A stretch of DNA of 64,000 nucleotides from Pseudomonas sp. LD120 (GCF_009861525.1 NZ_WVHL01000001.1:372001-436000); one strand, 5' to 3'; shown: positions 17,651 through 26,983, counted from the first letter of the stretch. The notes: a model not told the origin generated them from the letters alone. Translations and numbers: made by a program.

Positions 17651-18391
17651 ATGCACTGTCAACCCGAATACAAAGGCCAGGTTTACATCTGGTTAAATAA
17701 TAACCAAAACTGTTTGCTTTGTGATGAGCCCAGCGAAACAGCCCTGGCCCTGTGTGCCCCCTGCCTGGACGAACTGCCCTGGCTCGGCACCCAATGCGGC
17801 GTCTGCGCCTTGCCCTTGCCTGCCGCCGGACAGGTCTGTGGCCAGTGCCAACAACACCCTCCGGCGTTTCATCGGGTGGTCGCCCCCTGGTGCTACGAGT
17901 TTCCGCTGGACAGCCTGATCAGTCGTTTCAAACACCATGAACAATGGCCCTTTGGCCGATTGATGGCCGAACTTACCGGCCAATTCCTGCAATTTCGCTT
18001 CGATGAGGGGCTAGACCGGCCGGACGGCCTGCTGCCCGTACCACTGTCACATCAACGCCTGCGCCAACGCGGCTTCAACCAGGCCGTCATGCTTGCCCGG
18101 TGGCTGGGGGAACACCTGCAATTGCAGGTGGAACCTCACTGGCTCCAGCGCATTCAAGACACTCCCGCGCAACAAGGTCTGGACGCCAAGGCGCGTCAGC
18201 GCAACCTGCGCCAGGCCTTTGCCCTCGCCGCCGATGCTCCCGTCGCAGGCCGGCATCTGGCCCTAGTGGACGATGTCTTGACCACTGGCGCCACCGCCCA
18301 GGCCCTGGCGCGCCTGTTACTCGATGCTGGGGCGCGTCAGGTTGATGTCTATTGCCTGGCCAGAACCGCAAAAGCGGACACCCCAGGCTGA
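17651..18391 (+). CDS. comF: ComF family phosphoribosyltransferase-like protein
   Basis: 246-residue ComF/GntX-type protein. An N-terminal zinc-ribbon-like set of cysteines (CLLCDE, CAPC, CGVC, CGQC, residues ~19-62) precedes a type I phosphoribosyltransferase domain with the PRPP loop LALVDDVLTTGATA near residue 205. ComF proteins act in DNA uptake or DNA metabolism; GntX is a related protein linked to gluconate and iron metabolism, so the role here is open. The start at 17651 is kept because the peptide before the first CxxC (residues 1-18) resembles close homologues as I recall them. Divergent from bioB. Confidence 0.82.
   Translation: MHCQPEYKGQVYIWLNNNQNCLLCDEPSETALALCAPCLDELPWLGTQCGVCALPLPAAGQVCGQCQQHPPAFHRVVAPWCYEFPLDSLISRFKHHEQWPFGRLMAELTGQFLQFRFDEGLDRPDGLLPVPLSHQRLRQRGFNQAVMLARWLGEHLQLQVEPHWLQRIQDTPAQQGLDAKARQRNLRQAFALAADAPVAGRHLALVDDVLTTGATAQALARLLLDAGARQVDVYCLARTAKADTPG
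17656..17688 (-). promoter_or_regulatory. BirA-type operator over the bioB -35 box
   Basis: TGTCAACC-N15-GGTTTACA at 17657-17687 fits the known BirA operator TTGTAAACC-N15-GGTTTACAA (spacing exact, one mismatch in the left eight bases, none in the right). The left arm contains, on the minus strand, TTGACA (17657-17662), the likely bioB -35 box, about 100 bp from the bioB ATG. Holo-BirA binding would therefore block the promoter. The site lies inside the first codons of comF. Confidence 0.7.
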
Positions 18392-18454
18392 CTTGACTCT
18401 CATCGCTCAAGCGGCAAACTCCCCTCCATCTCCGGTGTTCAAAGCGTCCCAGCC

Positions 18455-19219
18455 ATGTCCCTGCCCACTCTGCTGACCCAGCACATCGCCCGCCGTCCAC
18501 AACGCATTGCCCTGTTGCAGCACATTGCCGAACAGGGCTCCATCACCCGTGCCGCGAAAAGCGCCGGCCTGAGCTACAAGGCGGCCTGGGACGCCATCGA
18601 CGAGCTGAACAACCTGGCGCAAAACCCGCTGGTGGAGCGCAGCGTCGGCGGCAAGGGCGGTGGTGGCGCCAAACTGTCCGCCGAGGGCGAACGCGTATTG
18701 CGCCTCTATCAACGCCTGCAAACGCTGCAAGCCCAAGTGCTGGAAGCTGCGGAAGACACCAGCGACCTCGATCTGCTAGGGCGCCTGATGCTGCGCACCA
18801 GTGCCCGTAACCAACTGCATGGCAAGGTCCAGAGGATCGACGCCCACGGCTGTAACGACCTGATCAGCCTGGCGCTGGCCGAAGGCCTGATCATCAAGGC
18901 GCAGATCACCCACGACAGCACCCAGCGCCTGGATCTGCGGCCTGGTACTGAAGTGGTGGCCTTGATCAAGGCCGGCTGGTTGGAATTGCACGCCGCCGAC
19001 ACCCCGGTAACAACTGGATACAATTGCCTGAACGGGGTGATCGAACAGATTCTCGACGCCGAACAGGGCCCCTGCGAAGTCAGAATCACCCTGCCCAACG
19101 GCCAGACCTTATGTGCCTTGGCCGAGCCCCTACAGCTCAAGGCGCTTGAGCTGACAGACGGCAAACCGCTCCAGGTGCAGTTCTCTCCGTCTCTCGTCCT
19201 GCTTGGCACCCCGCTCTGA
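18455..19219 (+). CDS. ModE-type molybdate-responsive regulator
   Basis: 254-residue protein: a LysR-like winged helix in residues 1-110 (ALLQHIAEQGSITRAAKSAGLSYKAAWDAIDELNNL, then VGGKGGGGAKLSAEGERVL, which is diagnostic of ModE) and two TOBE/MOP repeats (~120-185 and ~190-254: SARNQLHGKVQRI, NLISLALA-type strands). ModE dimers bind molybdate and control modABC and molybdoenzyme genes. No modABC is next to it here, so the targets must be elsewhere. Confidence 0.9.
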   Translation: MSLPTLLTQHIARRPQRIALLQHIAEQGSITRAAKSAGLSYKAAWDAIDELNNLAQNPLVERSVGGKGGGGAKLSAEGERVLRLYQRLQTLQAQVLEAAEDTSDLDLLGRLMLRTSARNQLHGKVQRIDAHGCNDLISLALAEGLIIKAQITHDSTQRLDLRPGTEVVALIKAGWLELHAADTPVTTGYNCLNGVIEQILDAEQGPCEVRITLPNGQTLCALAEPLQLKALELTDGKPLQVQFSPSLVLLGTPL

Positions 19220-19302
19220 TCACGGCCGGACGACTTCTGGCTGCAACCTGTTCGTCATAAGCGCTCATTAAGGTGGCTGCAAAAATCCGCGGGGAGCCTG
19301 AT

Positions 19303-21204
19303 ATGAGCCTGTTAGAAGAAGATCAACCCACCGACCTGGAACAGATCGTCGGCCTCAGCCGTCGGGGTTTCATCGGTGCCGGCGCCCTGTGTGGCGCGGC
19401 GCTGTTTCTCGGTGGCAGCCTGCTGAGCCGCAGCGCTCTGGCCACCGGTATCAGTGCGGGCCATAGCCAATTGCTGGGCTTTAGCGCAATTGCCGCCGCC
19501 ACCAGCGACACCATCACCCTGCCACCGGGCTACAAGTCCTCGGTGCTGATCAGTTGGGGCCAGGCGCTGGCCAAGAACGGGCCGGCCTTCGACCCCAGCG
19601 GCAACGGCAGCGCCCAGGCCCAGGAAGTGCAGTTCGGCGATAACAACGACGGCATGAGCCTGTTCGCCTTCCCGGACGACCAGCAGCGGGCGCTGATGGC
19701 AATCAACAACGAATACACCAACTACCGTTACCTCTATCCCCACGGTGGCCAGCCGCAATCGGCCGAAGAGGTGCGCAAAGCTCAAGCCAGCGAGGGTGTG
19801 TCGGTGATCGAGGTGCAACACCAGAACGGCCAATGGCAGTTTGTCCAGGGGTCGCGCTACAACCGGCGCATTCACGGCAATACGCCAATCCGCCTGAGCG
19901 GCCCCGCCGCCGGCCACGCCCTGCTGCAAACCGCCGCCGACCCCAAGGGTAAGGACGTCCTCGGCACCTTCCAGAATTGCGCCAACGGCAAGACGCCTTG
20001 GGGCACCTACCTGACCTGCGAAGAAAACTTCACCGACTGTTTTGGCAGCAGCGATGCCGCACAGACCTTCGATGCCACGCAAAAACGCTACGGCGCCGTG
20101 GTGGCCAGCAAGGAAATCGACTGGCACCTTCACGACCCGCGCTTTGAGCTGGCGAAGAACCCCAATGAATTCAACCGCCATGGCTGGGTGGTGGAAATCG
20201 ACCCGTTCGACCCGCAGTCGACGCCGGTCAAGCGCACCGCGCTGGGCCGCTTCAAGCATGAAAACGCCGCCCTGGCCGAAACCCGTGACGGCCGCGCCGT
20301 GGTCTACATGGGCGACGATGAACGCGGTGAGTTCATCTACAAATTCATCAGTCGCGACACGATCGACCACCGCAACCCAAAGGCCAACCGCGACTTGCTG
20401 GATCACGGCACCTTGTATGTGGCGCGTTTCGACGCCGGCGACGGCAACCCGGACCGACCCAAGGGCCAGGGCCAGTGGATCGAGCTGAGCCATGGCAAGC
20501 ATGGCATCGACGCCAGCAGTGGTTTCGCCGATCAGGCCCAGGTGCTGATCCAGGCGCGACTGGCCGCCAGCGTGGTCCAGGCCACGCGCATGGACCGTCC
20601 GGAATGGATTGTCGTCAGCCCCAAGGACGGCCAGGTCTATTGCACCCTCACCAACAACGCCAAACGCGGTGACGACGGCCAGCCGGTGGGCGGCCCCAAC
20701 CCGCGGGAGAAGAACGTCTACGGGCAGATCCTGCGCTGGCGCAGCGCTGGCGACGATCATGGCGCCATGAGTTTCTCCTGGGACCTGTTCGTGGTGGCTG
20801 GCAACCCCGGCGTGCATGGCGGCCAGCCCAAGGGCGGCTCGTCCAACATCACCCCGCAGAACATGTTCAACAGCCCAGACGGCCTGGGTTTCGACGAGGC
20901 CGGACGCCTGTGGATCCTGACGGATGGCGACGTCAGCAACGCCGGAGACTTCGCCGGCATGGGCAACAACCAGATGCTGTGTGCCGATCCGGGCACTGGC
21001 GAAATCCGCCGCTTCATGGTCGGACCGGTGGGCTGCGAAGTCACCGGCATCGCCTTCGCCCCGGACCACAAGACCCTGTTCGTGGGCATCCAGCACCCGG
21101 GCGAACATGGCGGCTCAACCTTCCCCGAGCACCGGCCCAATGGCAAACCGCGCTCCTCGGTGATGGCCATCACCCGGGAAGATGGCGGCATCATCGGCGC
21201 CTGA
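19303..21204 (+). CDS. phoX: PhoX-family alkaline phosphatase (DUF839), Tat-exported
   Basis: 633-residue calcium/iron-type phosphatase of the PhoX (DUF839) family, releasing phosphate from esters outside the cytoplasm. A twin-arginine signal is clear: SRRGFIGAG at residues ~22-30 followed by a hydrophobic stretch and ALATG. Family landmarks: WGTYLTCEENFTDCFG, GWVVEIDPFDP, GRFKHENAA, and the metal-site-rich VYMGDDERGEFIYKF. The ATG at 19303 follows GGGGAG at a good distance. Single gene; no Pho box recognised with certainty upstream. Confidence 0.88.
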   Translation: MSLLEEDQPTDLEQIVGLSRRGFIGAGALCGAALFLGGSLLSRSALATGISAGHSQLLGFSAIAAATSDTITLPPGYKSSVLISWGQALAKNGPAFDPSGNGSAQAQEVQFGDNNDGMSLFAFPDDQQRALMAINNEYTNYRYLYPHGGQPQSAEEVRKAQASEGVSVIEVQHQNGQWQFVQGSRYNRRIHGNTPIRLSGPAAGHALLQTAADPKGKDVLGTFQNCANGKTPWGTYLTCEENFTDCFGSSDAAQTFDATQKRYGAVVASKEIDWHLHDPRFELAKNPNEFNRHGWVVEIDPFDPQSTPVKRTALGRFKHENAALAETRDGRAVVYMGDDERGEFIYKFISRDTIDHRNPKANRDLLDHGTLYVARFDAGDGNPDRPKGQGQWIELSHGKHGIDASSGFADQAQVLIQARLAASVVQATRMDRPEWIVVSPKDGQVYCTLTNNAKRGDDGQPVGGPNPREKNVYGQILRWRSAGDDHGAMSFSWDLFVVAGNPGVHGGQPKGGSSNITPQNMFNSPDGLGFDEAGRLWILTDGDVSNAGDFAGMGNNQMLCADPGTGEIRRFMVGPVGCEVTGIAFAPDHKTLFVGIQHPGEHGGSTFPEHRPNGKPRSSVMAITREDGGIIGA

Positions 21205-21234
21205 CCCTCCCCCGCCACGCCGGCCCCTGCACCC

Positions 21235-21256
21235 GTAGAGCCGGCTTGCCGGCGGA
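21235..21256. repeat. REP element
   Basis: GTAGAGCCGGCTTGCCGGCGGA, a short GC-rich imperfect palindrome of the fluorescent-pseudomonad REP type, between phoX and srkA. Confidence 0.6.
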
Positions 21257-21360
21257 CCCGCTGCCCTGTAAAAACCGCTGGCAAACCCTCCCCCGCTGGC
21301 CCGCCGTCTGCGCTACCATGCGTGGCCGGACGCGGCAGCCTGCTGCGCGCAGGAGTAAGC

Positions 21361-22335
21361 ATGTCGCACCCGTTTGAAACACTGACCCCCGACCTGGTTC
21401 TCGACGCCGTTGAAAGCATCGGCTTTCTCAGCGACGCTCGAGTTCTGGCACTCAACAGCTACGAAAACCGCGTCTATCAAGTGGGCATCGACGAAGGCGA
21501 ACCGCTGATTGCCAAGTTCTACCGACCGCAACGCTGGACCAACGACGCGATCCTGGAAGAACACCGGTTCACCTTCGAACTCGCCGAATGCGAGGTGCCG
21601 GTGGTGGCCCCGATCATCCACGACGGTGCCAGCCTGTTCGAACACGCAGGCTTTCGCTTCGCCCTGTTTCCCCGACGCGGTGGCCGCGCCCCGGAGCCAG
21701 GCAACCTGGATCAACTCTATCGCCTCGGGCAATTGCTCGGTCGCCTGCATGCCGTGGGCGCTACCCGCCCCTTCGAGCACCGCGAAGCCCTGGGGGTGAA
21801 GAACTTCGGCCACGACTCCCTGGCGACCCTGCTGCAAGGCAATTTCGTGCCCAAGAGCCTGCTGCCGGCCTATGAGTCCGTGGCCCGAGACCTGCTCAAA
21901 CGAGTGGAAGAGGTCTACCAGGCCACGCCGCACCAGAACATCCGCATGCACGGCGACTGCCACCCCGGCAACATGATGTGCCGTGACGAGACGTTCCATA
22001 TCGTCGACCTGGATGACTGCCGCATGGGCCCTGCGGTGCAGGACCTGTGGATGATGCTGGCCGGCGACCGCCAGGAATGCCTGAGCCAGTTATCGGAGCT
22101 GATGGACGGTTACAGCGAATTTCATGATTTCGACCCGCGGGAACTGGCCCTGATCGAGCCACTGCGCGCCCTGCGCCTGATGCACTACAGCGCCTGGCTC
22201 GCGCGGCGCTGGGACGATCCGGCGTTTCCCCGCAGCTTCCCTTGGTTTGGCAGCGAGCGCTACTGGGGCGACCAGGTACTGGCGCTGCGCGAGCAGTTGG
22301 CAGCCCTCAACGAAGAACCTCTCAAACTGTTCTGA
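21361..22335 (+). CDS. srkA: Stress response kinase A (YihE/SrkA)
   Basis: 324-residue aminoglycoside-phosphotransferase-fold Ser/Thr kinase, thought to protect cells under envelope or oxidative stress. Phosphate-binding region NSYENRVYQVG with a Lys in IAKFYRPQRW, the catalytic loop MHGDCHPGNMM (~200) and the metal-binding Asp pair in FHIVDLDDCRMGP. Length equals the family. The start at 21361 was chosen over upstream codons because MSHPFETLTPDLVLDAVE is the conserved N-terminus. A REP-like stretch follows it before rarD. Confidence 0.92.
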   Translation: MSHPFETLTPDLVLDAVESIGFLSDARVLALNSYENRVYQVGIDEGEPLIAKFYRPQRWTNDAILEEHRFTFELAECEVPVVAPIIHDGASLFEHAGFRFALFPRRGGRAPEPGNLDQLYRLGQLLGRLHAVGATRPFEHREALGVKNFGHDSLATLLQGNFVPKSLLPAYESVARDLLKRVEEVYQATPHQNIRMHGDCHPGNMMCRDETFHIVDLDDCRMGPAVQDLWMMLAGDRQECLSQLSELMDGYSEFHDFDPRELALIEPLRALRLMHYSAWLARRWDDPAFPRSFPWFGSERYWGDQVLALREQLAALNEEPLKLF

Positions 22336-22380
22336 ATCCGTCCTGCAGGTACCGACTGACCGACGAAGAGGCCAGGCACT

Positions 22381-22466
22381 GGCCTTCGCCGGCAACCCCG
22401 TTGCTACCGGAGTCCGCCTCGATATGGCAGCAGCTTGCAGGAGCGGGCTTGCCAGCCAAGCGGCCC
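22381..22466. repeat. REPIN-like pair behind srkA
   Basis: GGCCTTCGCCGGCAACCCCG on one side and GAGCGGGCTTGCCAGCCAAG on the other form imperfect facing REP units. This fills most of the 250-bp gap before rarD. Confidence 0.4.
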
Positions 22467-22587
22467 TTACCTTCGCCTTCGCCCACCAGCACCCCCTCAC
22501 AGAAACGGGCGACGTAAAAGTCAGGACAGGTCTAGACAATTCTCCTTACAATCGCGCTTTTGTTAGTTGCCTAAGCAAGGACTCTGC

Positions 22588-23475
22588 ATGCAAGCCGCCA
22601 ACCCGCGCCGCGGTTACATCCTGGGCCTGACCGCCTACATCATCTGGGGTCTGTTTCCGATCTACTTCAAAGCCATCGCCAGCGTGCCCGCTGTGGAAAT
22701 CATCATCCACCGGGTGCTCTGGTCAGCGCTGTTCGGCGCCCTGCTGCTGATGGTGTGGAAGCATCCCGGCTGGTGGCGCGAGCTGCGCGACAACCCCAAG
22801 CGCCTGGCCATCCTGGCCCTGAGCGGCACACTGATTGCGGCCAACTGGCTGACCTATGTCTGGGCGGTGAACAACGGACGCATGCTCGAAGCCAGCCTGG
22901 GCTACTACATCAATCCCTTGATCAACGTATTGCTGGGCATGCTGCTGCTTGGCGAACGCCTGCGGCGGCTGCAATGGCTGGCGGTGATCCTCGCAGCGGT
23001 GGGGGTGGCTCAGCAAGTGTGGCAAGTGGGCAGCCTGCCCTGGGTCTCGCTGATCCTGGCACTGAGCTTCGGTTTCTACGGCCTGATCCGTAAGCAGGCT
23101 CCAGTCAAAGCCCTGCCCGGCCTGGTGGTGGAAACCTGGATGCTGGTACCGATCGCTTTGGCCTGGCTGCTCCTGCACCCGGATGCCAGCAGTGCCCATG
23201 CGGCCTTCTGGACCAGTTCCGAAGCCTGGTGGCTGGTGGCCGCCGGCCCCGTCACACTGGTTCCCCTGGTGTGTTTCAACGCCGCCGCCCGTGATCTGCC
23301 TTACACCACCCTGGGCTTCCTGCAGTACCTGGCGCCAACCCTGGTACTGCTCCAAGCCGTGCTGCTGTTTGGCGAACACCTGTCCTCCAGCACCCTGCTG
23401 GCGTTCATGTTCATCTGGGCCGGCCTGGCGGTGTACAGCGTCGATGCCTGGATCAGCCTGCGCGGTCGTCGCTGA
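22588..23475 (+). CDS. rarD: EamA family transporter RarD
   Basis: 295-residue inner-membrane protein with about ten hydrophobic helices in two EamA/DMT halves; family start GYILGLTAYIIWGLFPIYFK and GTLIAANWLTYVWAVNNG near residue 85, WISLRGRR at the cytoplasmic end. Named for chloramphenicol-sensitivity protein RarD; the natural substrate is unknown. The ATG at 22588 (MQAANPRRG) fits the family; the frame extends upstream without similarity. Confidence 0.9.
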   Translation: MQAANPRRGYILGLTAYIIWGLFPIYFKAIASVPAVEIIIHRVLWSALFGALLLMVWKHPGWWRELRDNPKRLAILALSGTLIAANWLTYVWAVNNGRMLEASLGYYINPLINVLLGMLLLGERLRRLQWLAVILAAVGVAQQVWQVGSLPWVSLILALSFGFYGLIRKQAPVKALPGLVVETWMLVPIALAWLLLHPDASSAHAAFWTSSEAWWLVAAGPVTLVPLVCFNAAARDLPYTTLGFLQYLAPTLVLLQAVLLFGEHLSSSTLLAFMFIWAGLAVYSVDAWISLRGRR

Positions 23476-23494
23476 TCAATAAACGTGCAACGCC

Positions 23495-23523
23495 CTGCAG
23501 GCCAGGCCATTCGTGGCCTGCAG
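23495..23523. terminator. Hairpin behind rarD
   Basis: CTGCAGGCCA and TGGCCTGCAG form a perfect 10-bp stem around a 9-base loop, 20 bp after the rarD stop. There is no strong T-run. Confidence 0.45.
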
Positions 23524-23538
23524 CGGTTCTTCCCAAGG

Positions 23539-23659
23539 TTATCCACAACCTGATCCCCGCCATTTGTGCACAAGCCCTTGAAACTGCTGGTTTTTTGATC
23601 AGAGCGCGCTAAGCCGCGGCTGTACTGGGCTGGCGACGGGTCTCTACAGGTTATCCACA
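23539..23659 (+). other. Two perfect DnaA boxes between convergent genes
   Basis: TTATCCACA occurs at 23539-23547 and at 23651-23659, both matching the high-affinity DnaA consensus exactly, each preceded by AGG. A third reversed, degenerate copy (GGTTATCCC) lies at about 23680-23688. The region 23476-23700 has no gene. It may titrate DnaA; an origin is very unlikely here. Confidence 0.5.
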
Positions 23660-23700
23660 GGCGCATGCACGGATTACTGGGATAACCTGCGGGACGGGGT

Positions 23701-24219
23701 TCAGACCTCGCTGCGCAGCACCAACTCCACCATCAGATCGTCGGCCAGGGTTTCCAGGCGCGACTGCAAGACCTCCAGGGACAAAGTCAGGGGCACCGCC
23801 AGAATCGCCTCGGCATGAAACAACGGCTCACTGCTCATGGGCGCTGGGCGCACCTCGGTCACCAGCCGTTCAAGGTTGACCCCCTGCTCCGCCAACAAGC
23901 GCGTGATATCCCTGACGATTCCCGGACGATCATTGCCCACCAGCTCCATGGCGATGGGTTTCCAGGTGCAGGACTGCTCAATGCCGCTTTCGGCGATCAA
24001 TACCCGAATGCCCTGGGCCGACAGACCGTGTAAAGCATCCACCAGCTCATCGTAGGACTCGGCCGCAACCCCGACCCGCAAGATGCCGGCGAACTGCCCG
24101 GCCATCCGCGACAGACGGCTTTCCAGCCAGTTGCCGCCATGCTCGGCGATGCACTGGGCAATGCGCTCGACCTGTCCGGCCTTGTCCGGGGCGAAAACCG
24201 TGAGAACGAGATGGTCCAT
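23701..24219 (-). CDS. GcvR-like double ACT-domain regulator
   Basis: 172-residue protein made of two ACT domains (about 1-80 and 88-170). The first begins MDHLVLTVFAPDKAGQVERIAQCIAEHGGNW and the second MELVGNDRPGIVRDITRLLAEQGVNLE, both with the ACT ligand-loop pattern D(K/R)xG. It resembles GcvR, which antagonises GcvA in glycine cleavage control, but no gcv genes are nearby. The ATG at 24219 has AGAGGG in front; the longer upstream frame is not conserved. Confidence 0.85.
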   Translation of the reverse strand: MDHLVLTVFAPDKAGQVERIAQCIAEHGGNWLESRLSRMAGQFAGILRVGVAAESYDELVDALHGLSAQGIRVLIAESGIEQSCTWKPIAMELVGNDRPGIVRDITRLLAEQGVNLERLVTEVRPAPMSSEPLFHAEAILAVPLTLSLEVLQSRLETLADDLMVELVLRSEV

Positions 24220-24303
24220 GGCGCAGCCCTCTTTGCTTGATGAAAGAGCAATTATAGGCAGCCTCATCCCCCGCGCCTTCCAGCCCATATCGCAGCAGCT
24301 TGT

Positions 24304-24362
24304 GTAGGCGCTGGCTTGCCAGCGAAAGTGCCCGCAAGGCCCATTCGCCGGCAATCCGGCTA
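24304..24362. repeat. REPIN-like repeat pair
   Basis: GTAGGCGCTGGCTTGCCAGC and a facing TTCGCCGGCAATCCGGCTAC, imperfect complements, in the 532-bp gap between the ACT-domain gene and glcB. Confidence 0.65.
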
Positions 24363-24381
24363 CGAGGGCGCGCAGGGCAAA

Positions 24382-24414
24382 ATATAAATCGTGTACAACT
24401 TTTTGTATTTATAT
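24382..24414. promoter_or_regulatory. AT-rich inverted repeat upstream of glcB
   Basis: ATATAAAT (24382-24389) and ATTTATAT (24407-24414) are perfect complements 17 bp apart in otherwise GC-rich DNA, 340 bp before glcB. It could be an operator or an AT-rich promoter element; no regulator matches it. Confidence 0.35.
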
Positions 24415-24524
24415 GGAACAATCCACCAGCTTTTTGGAAACACTGCGTTCCCCAGCGTGACCGCACTGCATTCTTAAGTCGCGGAACGACGTATTTAGTC
24501 TAATTTTCACAAGCGCAATTGATC

Positions 24525-24552
24525 ATGTAGTATGCCGCAGCGCGCACTACAT
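24525..24552. promoter_or_regulatory. Probable RccR-type operator of glcB
   Basis: ATGTAGT-N14-ACTACAT, a perfect 7-bp inverted repeat about 200 bp before the glcB ATG. RccR, the KDPG-responsive regulator of glyoxylate-shunt genes in P. fluorescens, recognises TGTAGT/ACTACA half-sites as I recall, and glcB is one of its targets. The site fits that rule; exact spacing preference is from memory. Confidence 0.6.
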
Positions 24553-24751
24553 AACGTTGGAGCGATGTCAGCCAAGGCCTGATCACAACCCCCGCAACAG
24601 CCCATCAGCAAGGTTCTGCCGTTGATTGGAAGCACCCAGCCGCCAGCAATGGCATGTACTGGTGAACAGGGTTGTGCTTTAAATGGCCGCCGGCTTCATT
24701 GTTAATTTGAAGAGCTGAAAAGCGAAATAGCTGAGCAGAGTGAGGCAAGCA

Positions 24752-26929
24752 ATGACTGAACACGTTCAAGTCGGTGGCCTGCAGGTCGCCAGAGTCCTGT
24801 TCGACTTCGTGAACAACGAAGCCATTCCCGGTACCGGCCTCACCGCCGACGCGTTCTGGGCTGGTGCCGACAAGGTCATCCACGACCTGGCGCCGAAGAA
24901 CAAAGCCCTACTCGCCAAACGCGATGATTTCCAGGCGCGGATCGATACCTGGCACCAGTCCCATGCTGGCCAGGCCCACGATGCCGTGGCCTACAAAGCC
25001 TTCCTGCAAGACATCGGCTACCTGCTGCCAGAGGCCGCGGACTTCCAAGCCAGCACCCAAAACGTCGACGAAGAAATCGCCCACATGGCCGGCCCGCAGT
25101 TGGTGGTGCCGGTGATGAACGCCCGCTTCGCCCTCAACGCGTCCAACGCCCGCTGGGGCTCGCTGTACGACGCGCTGTACGGCACTGACGCCATCAGTGA
25201 GGCCGATGGCGCGGAAAAAGGCCAAGGCTACAACAAGGTTCGCGGTGACAAGGTCATCGCCTTCGCCCGCGCCTTCCTCGACGAGTCCGCGCCGCTGACC
25301 GCCGGTTCCCACGTGGACGCTGTCAGCTACAAGATCGTTGGCGGCAAGCTGGTCGTCGGCCTCAAGGGCGGCAGCAACAGCGGCCTGCGCGACGACGCGC
25401 AACTGATCGGCTATCAGGGCGATGCCGCAGCCCCTGGCGCGATTCTGCTCAAGCACAACGGCCTGCACTTCGAGATTCAGATCGACGCCGCAAGCCCGGT
25501 CGGCCAGACCGACGCCGCCGGGGTCAAGGACCTGCTGATGGAAGCGGCCCTGACCACCATCATGGACTGCGAAGACTCGGTTGCCGCGGTTGATGCCGAC
25601 GACAAGGTGGTGATCTACCGCAACTGGCTCGGTTTGATGAAGGGCGACCTGGCGGAAGAAGTGGCCAAGGGCGGCAAGTCCTTCACCCGCACCATGAATG
25701 CCGACCGTGAATACACCGGTGTCAACGGCGAGCCGGTGAAGCTGCATGGTCGTTCGCTGCTGTTCGTGCGTAACGTCGGTCACCTGATGACCATCGACGC
25801 GATCCTCGACAAGAACGGCAACGAAGTGCCGGAAGGCATCCTCGACGGCCTGGTCACCAGCCTCGCGGCGATCCACAACCTCAACGGCAACACCTCGCGC
25901 AAGAACAGCCGCACCGGCTCGGTGTACATCGTCAAGCCGAAGATGCACGGCCCTGAAGAAGCCGCGTTCACCAACGAACTGTTCGGCCGCATCGAAGAGG
26001 TGCTGAGCCTGCCGCGTAACACCCTGAAAGTCGGGATCATGGACGAGGAGCGCCGTACCACGGTCAACCTCAAGGCCTGCATCAAGGCCGCCAGTGATCG
26101 CGTGGTGTTCATCAACACCGGCTTCCTCGACCGCACCGGCGACGAAATCCACACCTCCATGGAAGCCGGCGCCATGGTGCGCAAGGCCGACATGAAGGCC
26201 GAAAAATGGATTGGCGCCTACGAGAACTGGAACGTCGACATCGGCCTGGCCACCGGCCTGCAAGGTCGCGCGCAGATCGGCAAGGGCATGTGGGCCATGC
26301 CGGACCTGATGGCCGCCATGCTCGAACAGAAGATCGCCCACCCGCTGGCCGGTGCCAACACCGCCTGGGTACCGTCGCCGACCGCCGCCGCCCTGCACGT
26401 GCTGCACTACCACAAGGTCGACGTGTTCGCCCGCCAGGCCGAACTGGCCAAGCGCACCCGTGCTTCGGTGGACGACATCCTGACCATCCCGCTGGCGGCC
26501 AACCCGAACTGGACGCCGGAGCAGATCAAGAACGAATTGGACAACAACGCCCAGGGCATTCTCGGTTACGTGGTGCGCTGGATCGACCAGGGCGTGGGCT
26601 GCTCGAAAGTGCCGGACATCAATGACGTCGGCCTGATGGAAGACCGCGCCACCCTGCGCATCTCCAGCCAGCACATCGCCAACTGGCTGCGCCACGGCGT
26701 GGTGACCCAGGAACAGGTGCTGGAAAGCCTCAAGCGCATGGCCCCCGTGGTTGACCGGCAGAACGCCAGCGACCCGCTGTACCGTCCGCTGGCGCCAGAC
26801 TTCGACAGCAACATCGCCTTCCAGGCGGCACTGGAGCTGGTAATCGAAGGCGCCCAGCAGCCAAACGGCTACACCGAGCCGGTATTGCACCGTCGTCGTC
26901 GCGAGTTCAAGGCCAAGAACGGTCTGTAA
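24752..26929 (+). CDS. glcB: Malate synthase G
   Basis: Glyoxylate-cycle enzyme that joins glyoxylate and acetyl-CoA to malate; 725 residues, the G isoform (monomeric, long). The TIM-barrel segments are clear: [18 protein letters not shown] (Mg/acid residues), [43 protein letters not shown] and the C-terminal [13 protein letters not shown] helical region with the catalytic Asp nearby in [23 protein letters not shown]. The start is [13 protein letters not shown] at 24752. Single gene with its own promoter region and terminator; the ATGTAGT/ACTACAT site probably makes it carbon-source regulated. Confidence 0.96.
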   Translation: MTEHVQVGGLQVARVLFDFVNNEAIPGTGLTADAFWAGADKVIHDLAPKNKALLAKRDDFQARIDTWHQSHAGQAHDAVAYKAFLQDIGYLLPEAADFQASTQNVDEEIAHMAGPQLVVPVMNARFALNASNARWGSLYDALYGTDAISEADGAEKGQGYNKVRGDKVIAFARAFLDESAPLTAGSHVDAVSYKIVGGKLVVGLKGGSNSGLRDDAQLIGYQGDAAAPGAILLKHNGLHFEIQIDAASPVGQTDAAGVKDLLMEAALTTIMDCEDSVAAVDADDKVVIYRNWLGLMKGDLAEEVAKGGKSFTRTMNADREYTGVNGEPVKLHGRSLLFVRNVGHLMTIDAILDKNGNEVPEGILDGLVTSLAAIHNLNGNTSRKNSRTGSVYIVKPKMHGPEEAAFTNELFGRIEEVLSLPRNTLKVGIMDEERRTTVNLKACIKAASDRVVFINTGFLDRTGDEIHTSMEAGAMVRKADMKAEKWIGAYENWNVDIGLATGLQGRAQIGKGMWAMPDLMAAMLEQKIAHPLAGANTAWVPSPTAAALHVLHYHKVDVFARQAELAKRTRASVDDILTIPLAANPNWTPEQIKNELDNNAQGILGYVVRWIDQGVGCSKVPDINDVGLMEDRATLRISSQHIANWLRHGVVTQEQVLESLKRMAPVVDRQNASDPLYRPLAPDFDSNIAFQAALELVIEGAQQPNGYTEPVLHRRRREFKAKNGL

Positions 26930-26952
26930 GACTTCGCACGCCGCAAAAACGC

Positions 26953-26983
26953 AAAAGCCCCAGTCGCAAGACTGGGGCTTTTT
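26953..26983. terminator. glcB intrinsic terminator
   Basis: AAAAGCCCCAGTC-GCAA-GACTGGGGCTTTTT: a 9-bp GC stem with A and T runs on both sides, 24 bp after the glcB stop; also suited to the convergent response regulator. Confidence 0.9.

Noticed and set aside
19312..21108. 598-codon frame antisense to phoX
   Set aside because: Shadow of the GC-rich third-position pattern; His/Val/Gly-rich composition with no domain.
23539..23659. Replication origin
   Set aside because: Only two exact DnaA boxes, no dnaA/dnaN/gyrB or AT-rich unwinding region nearby.
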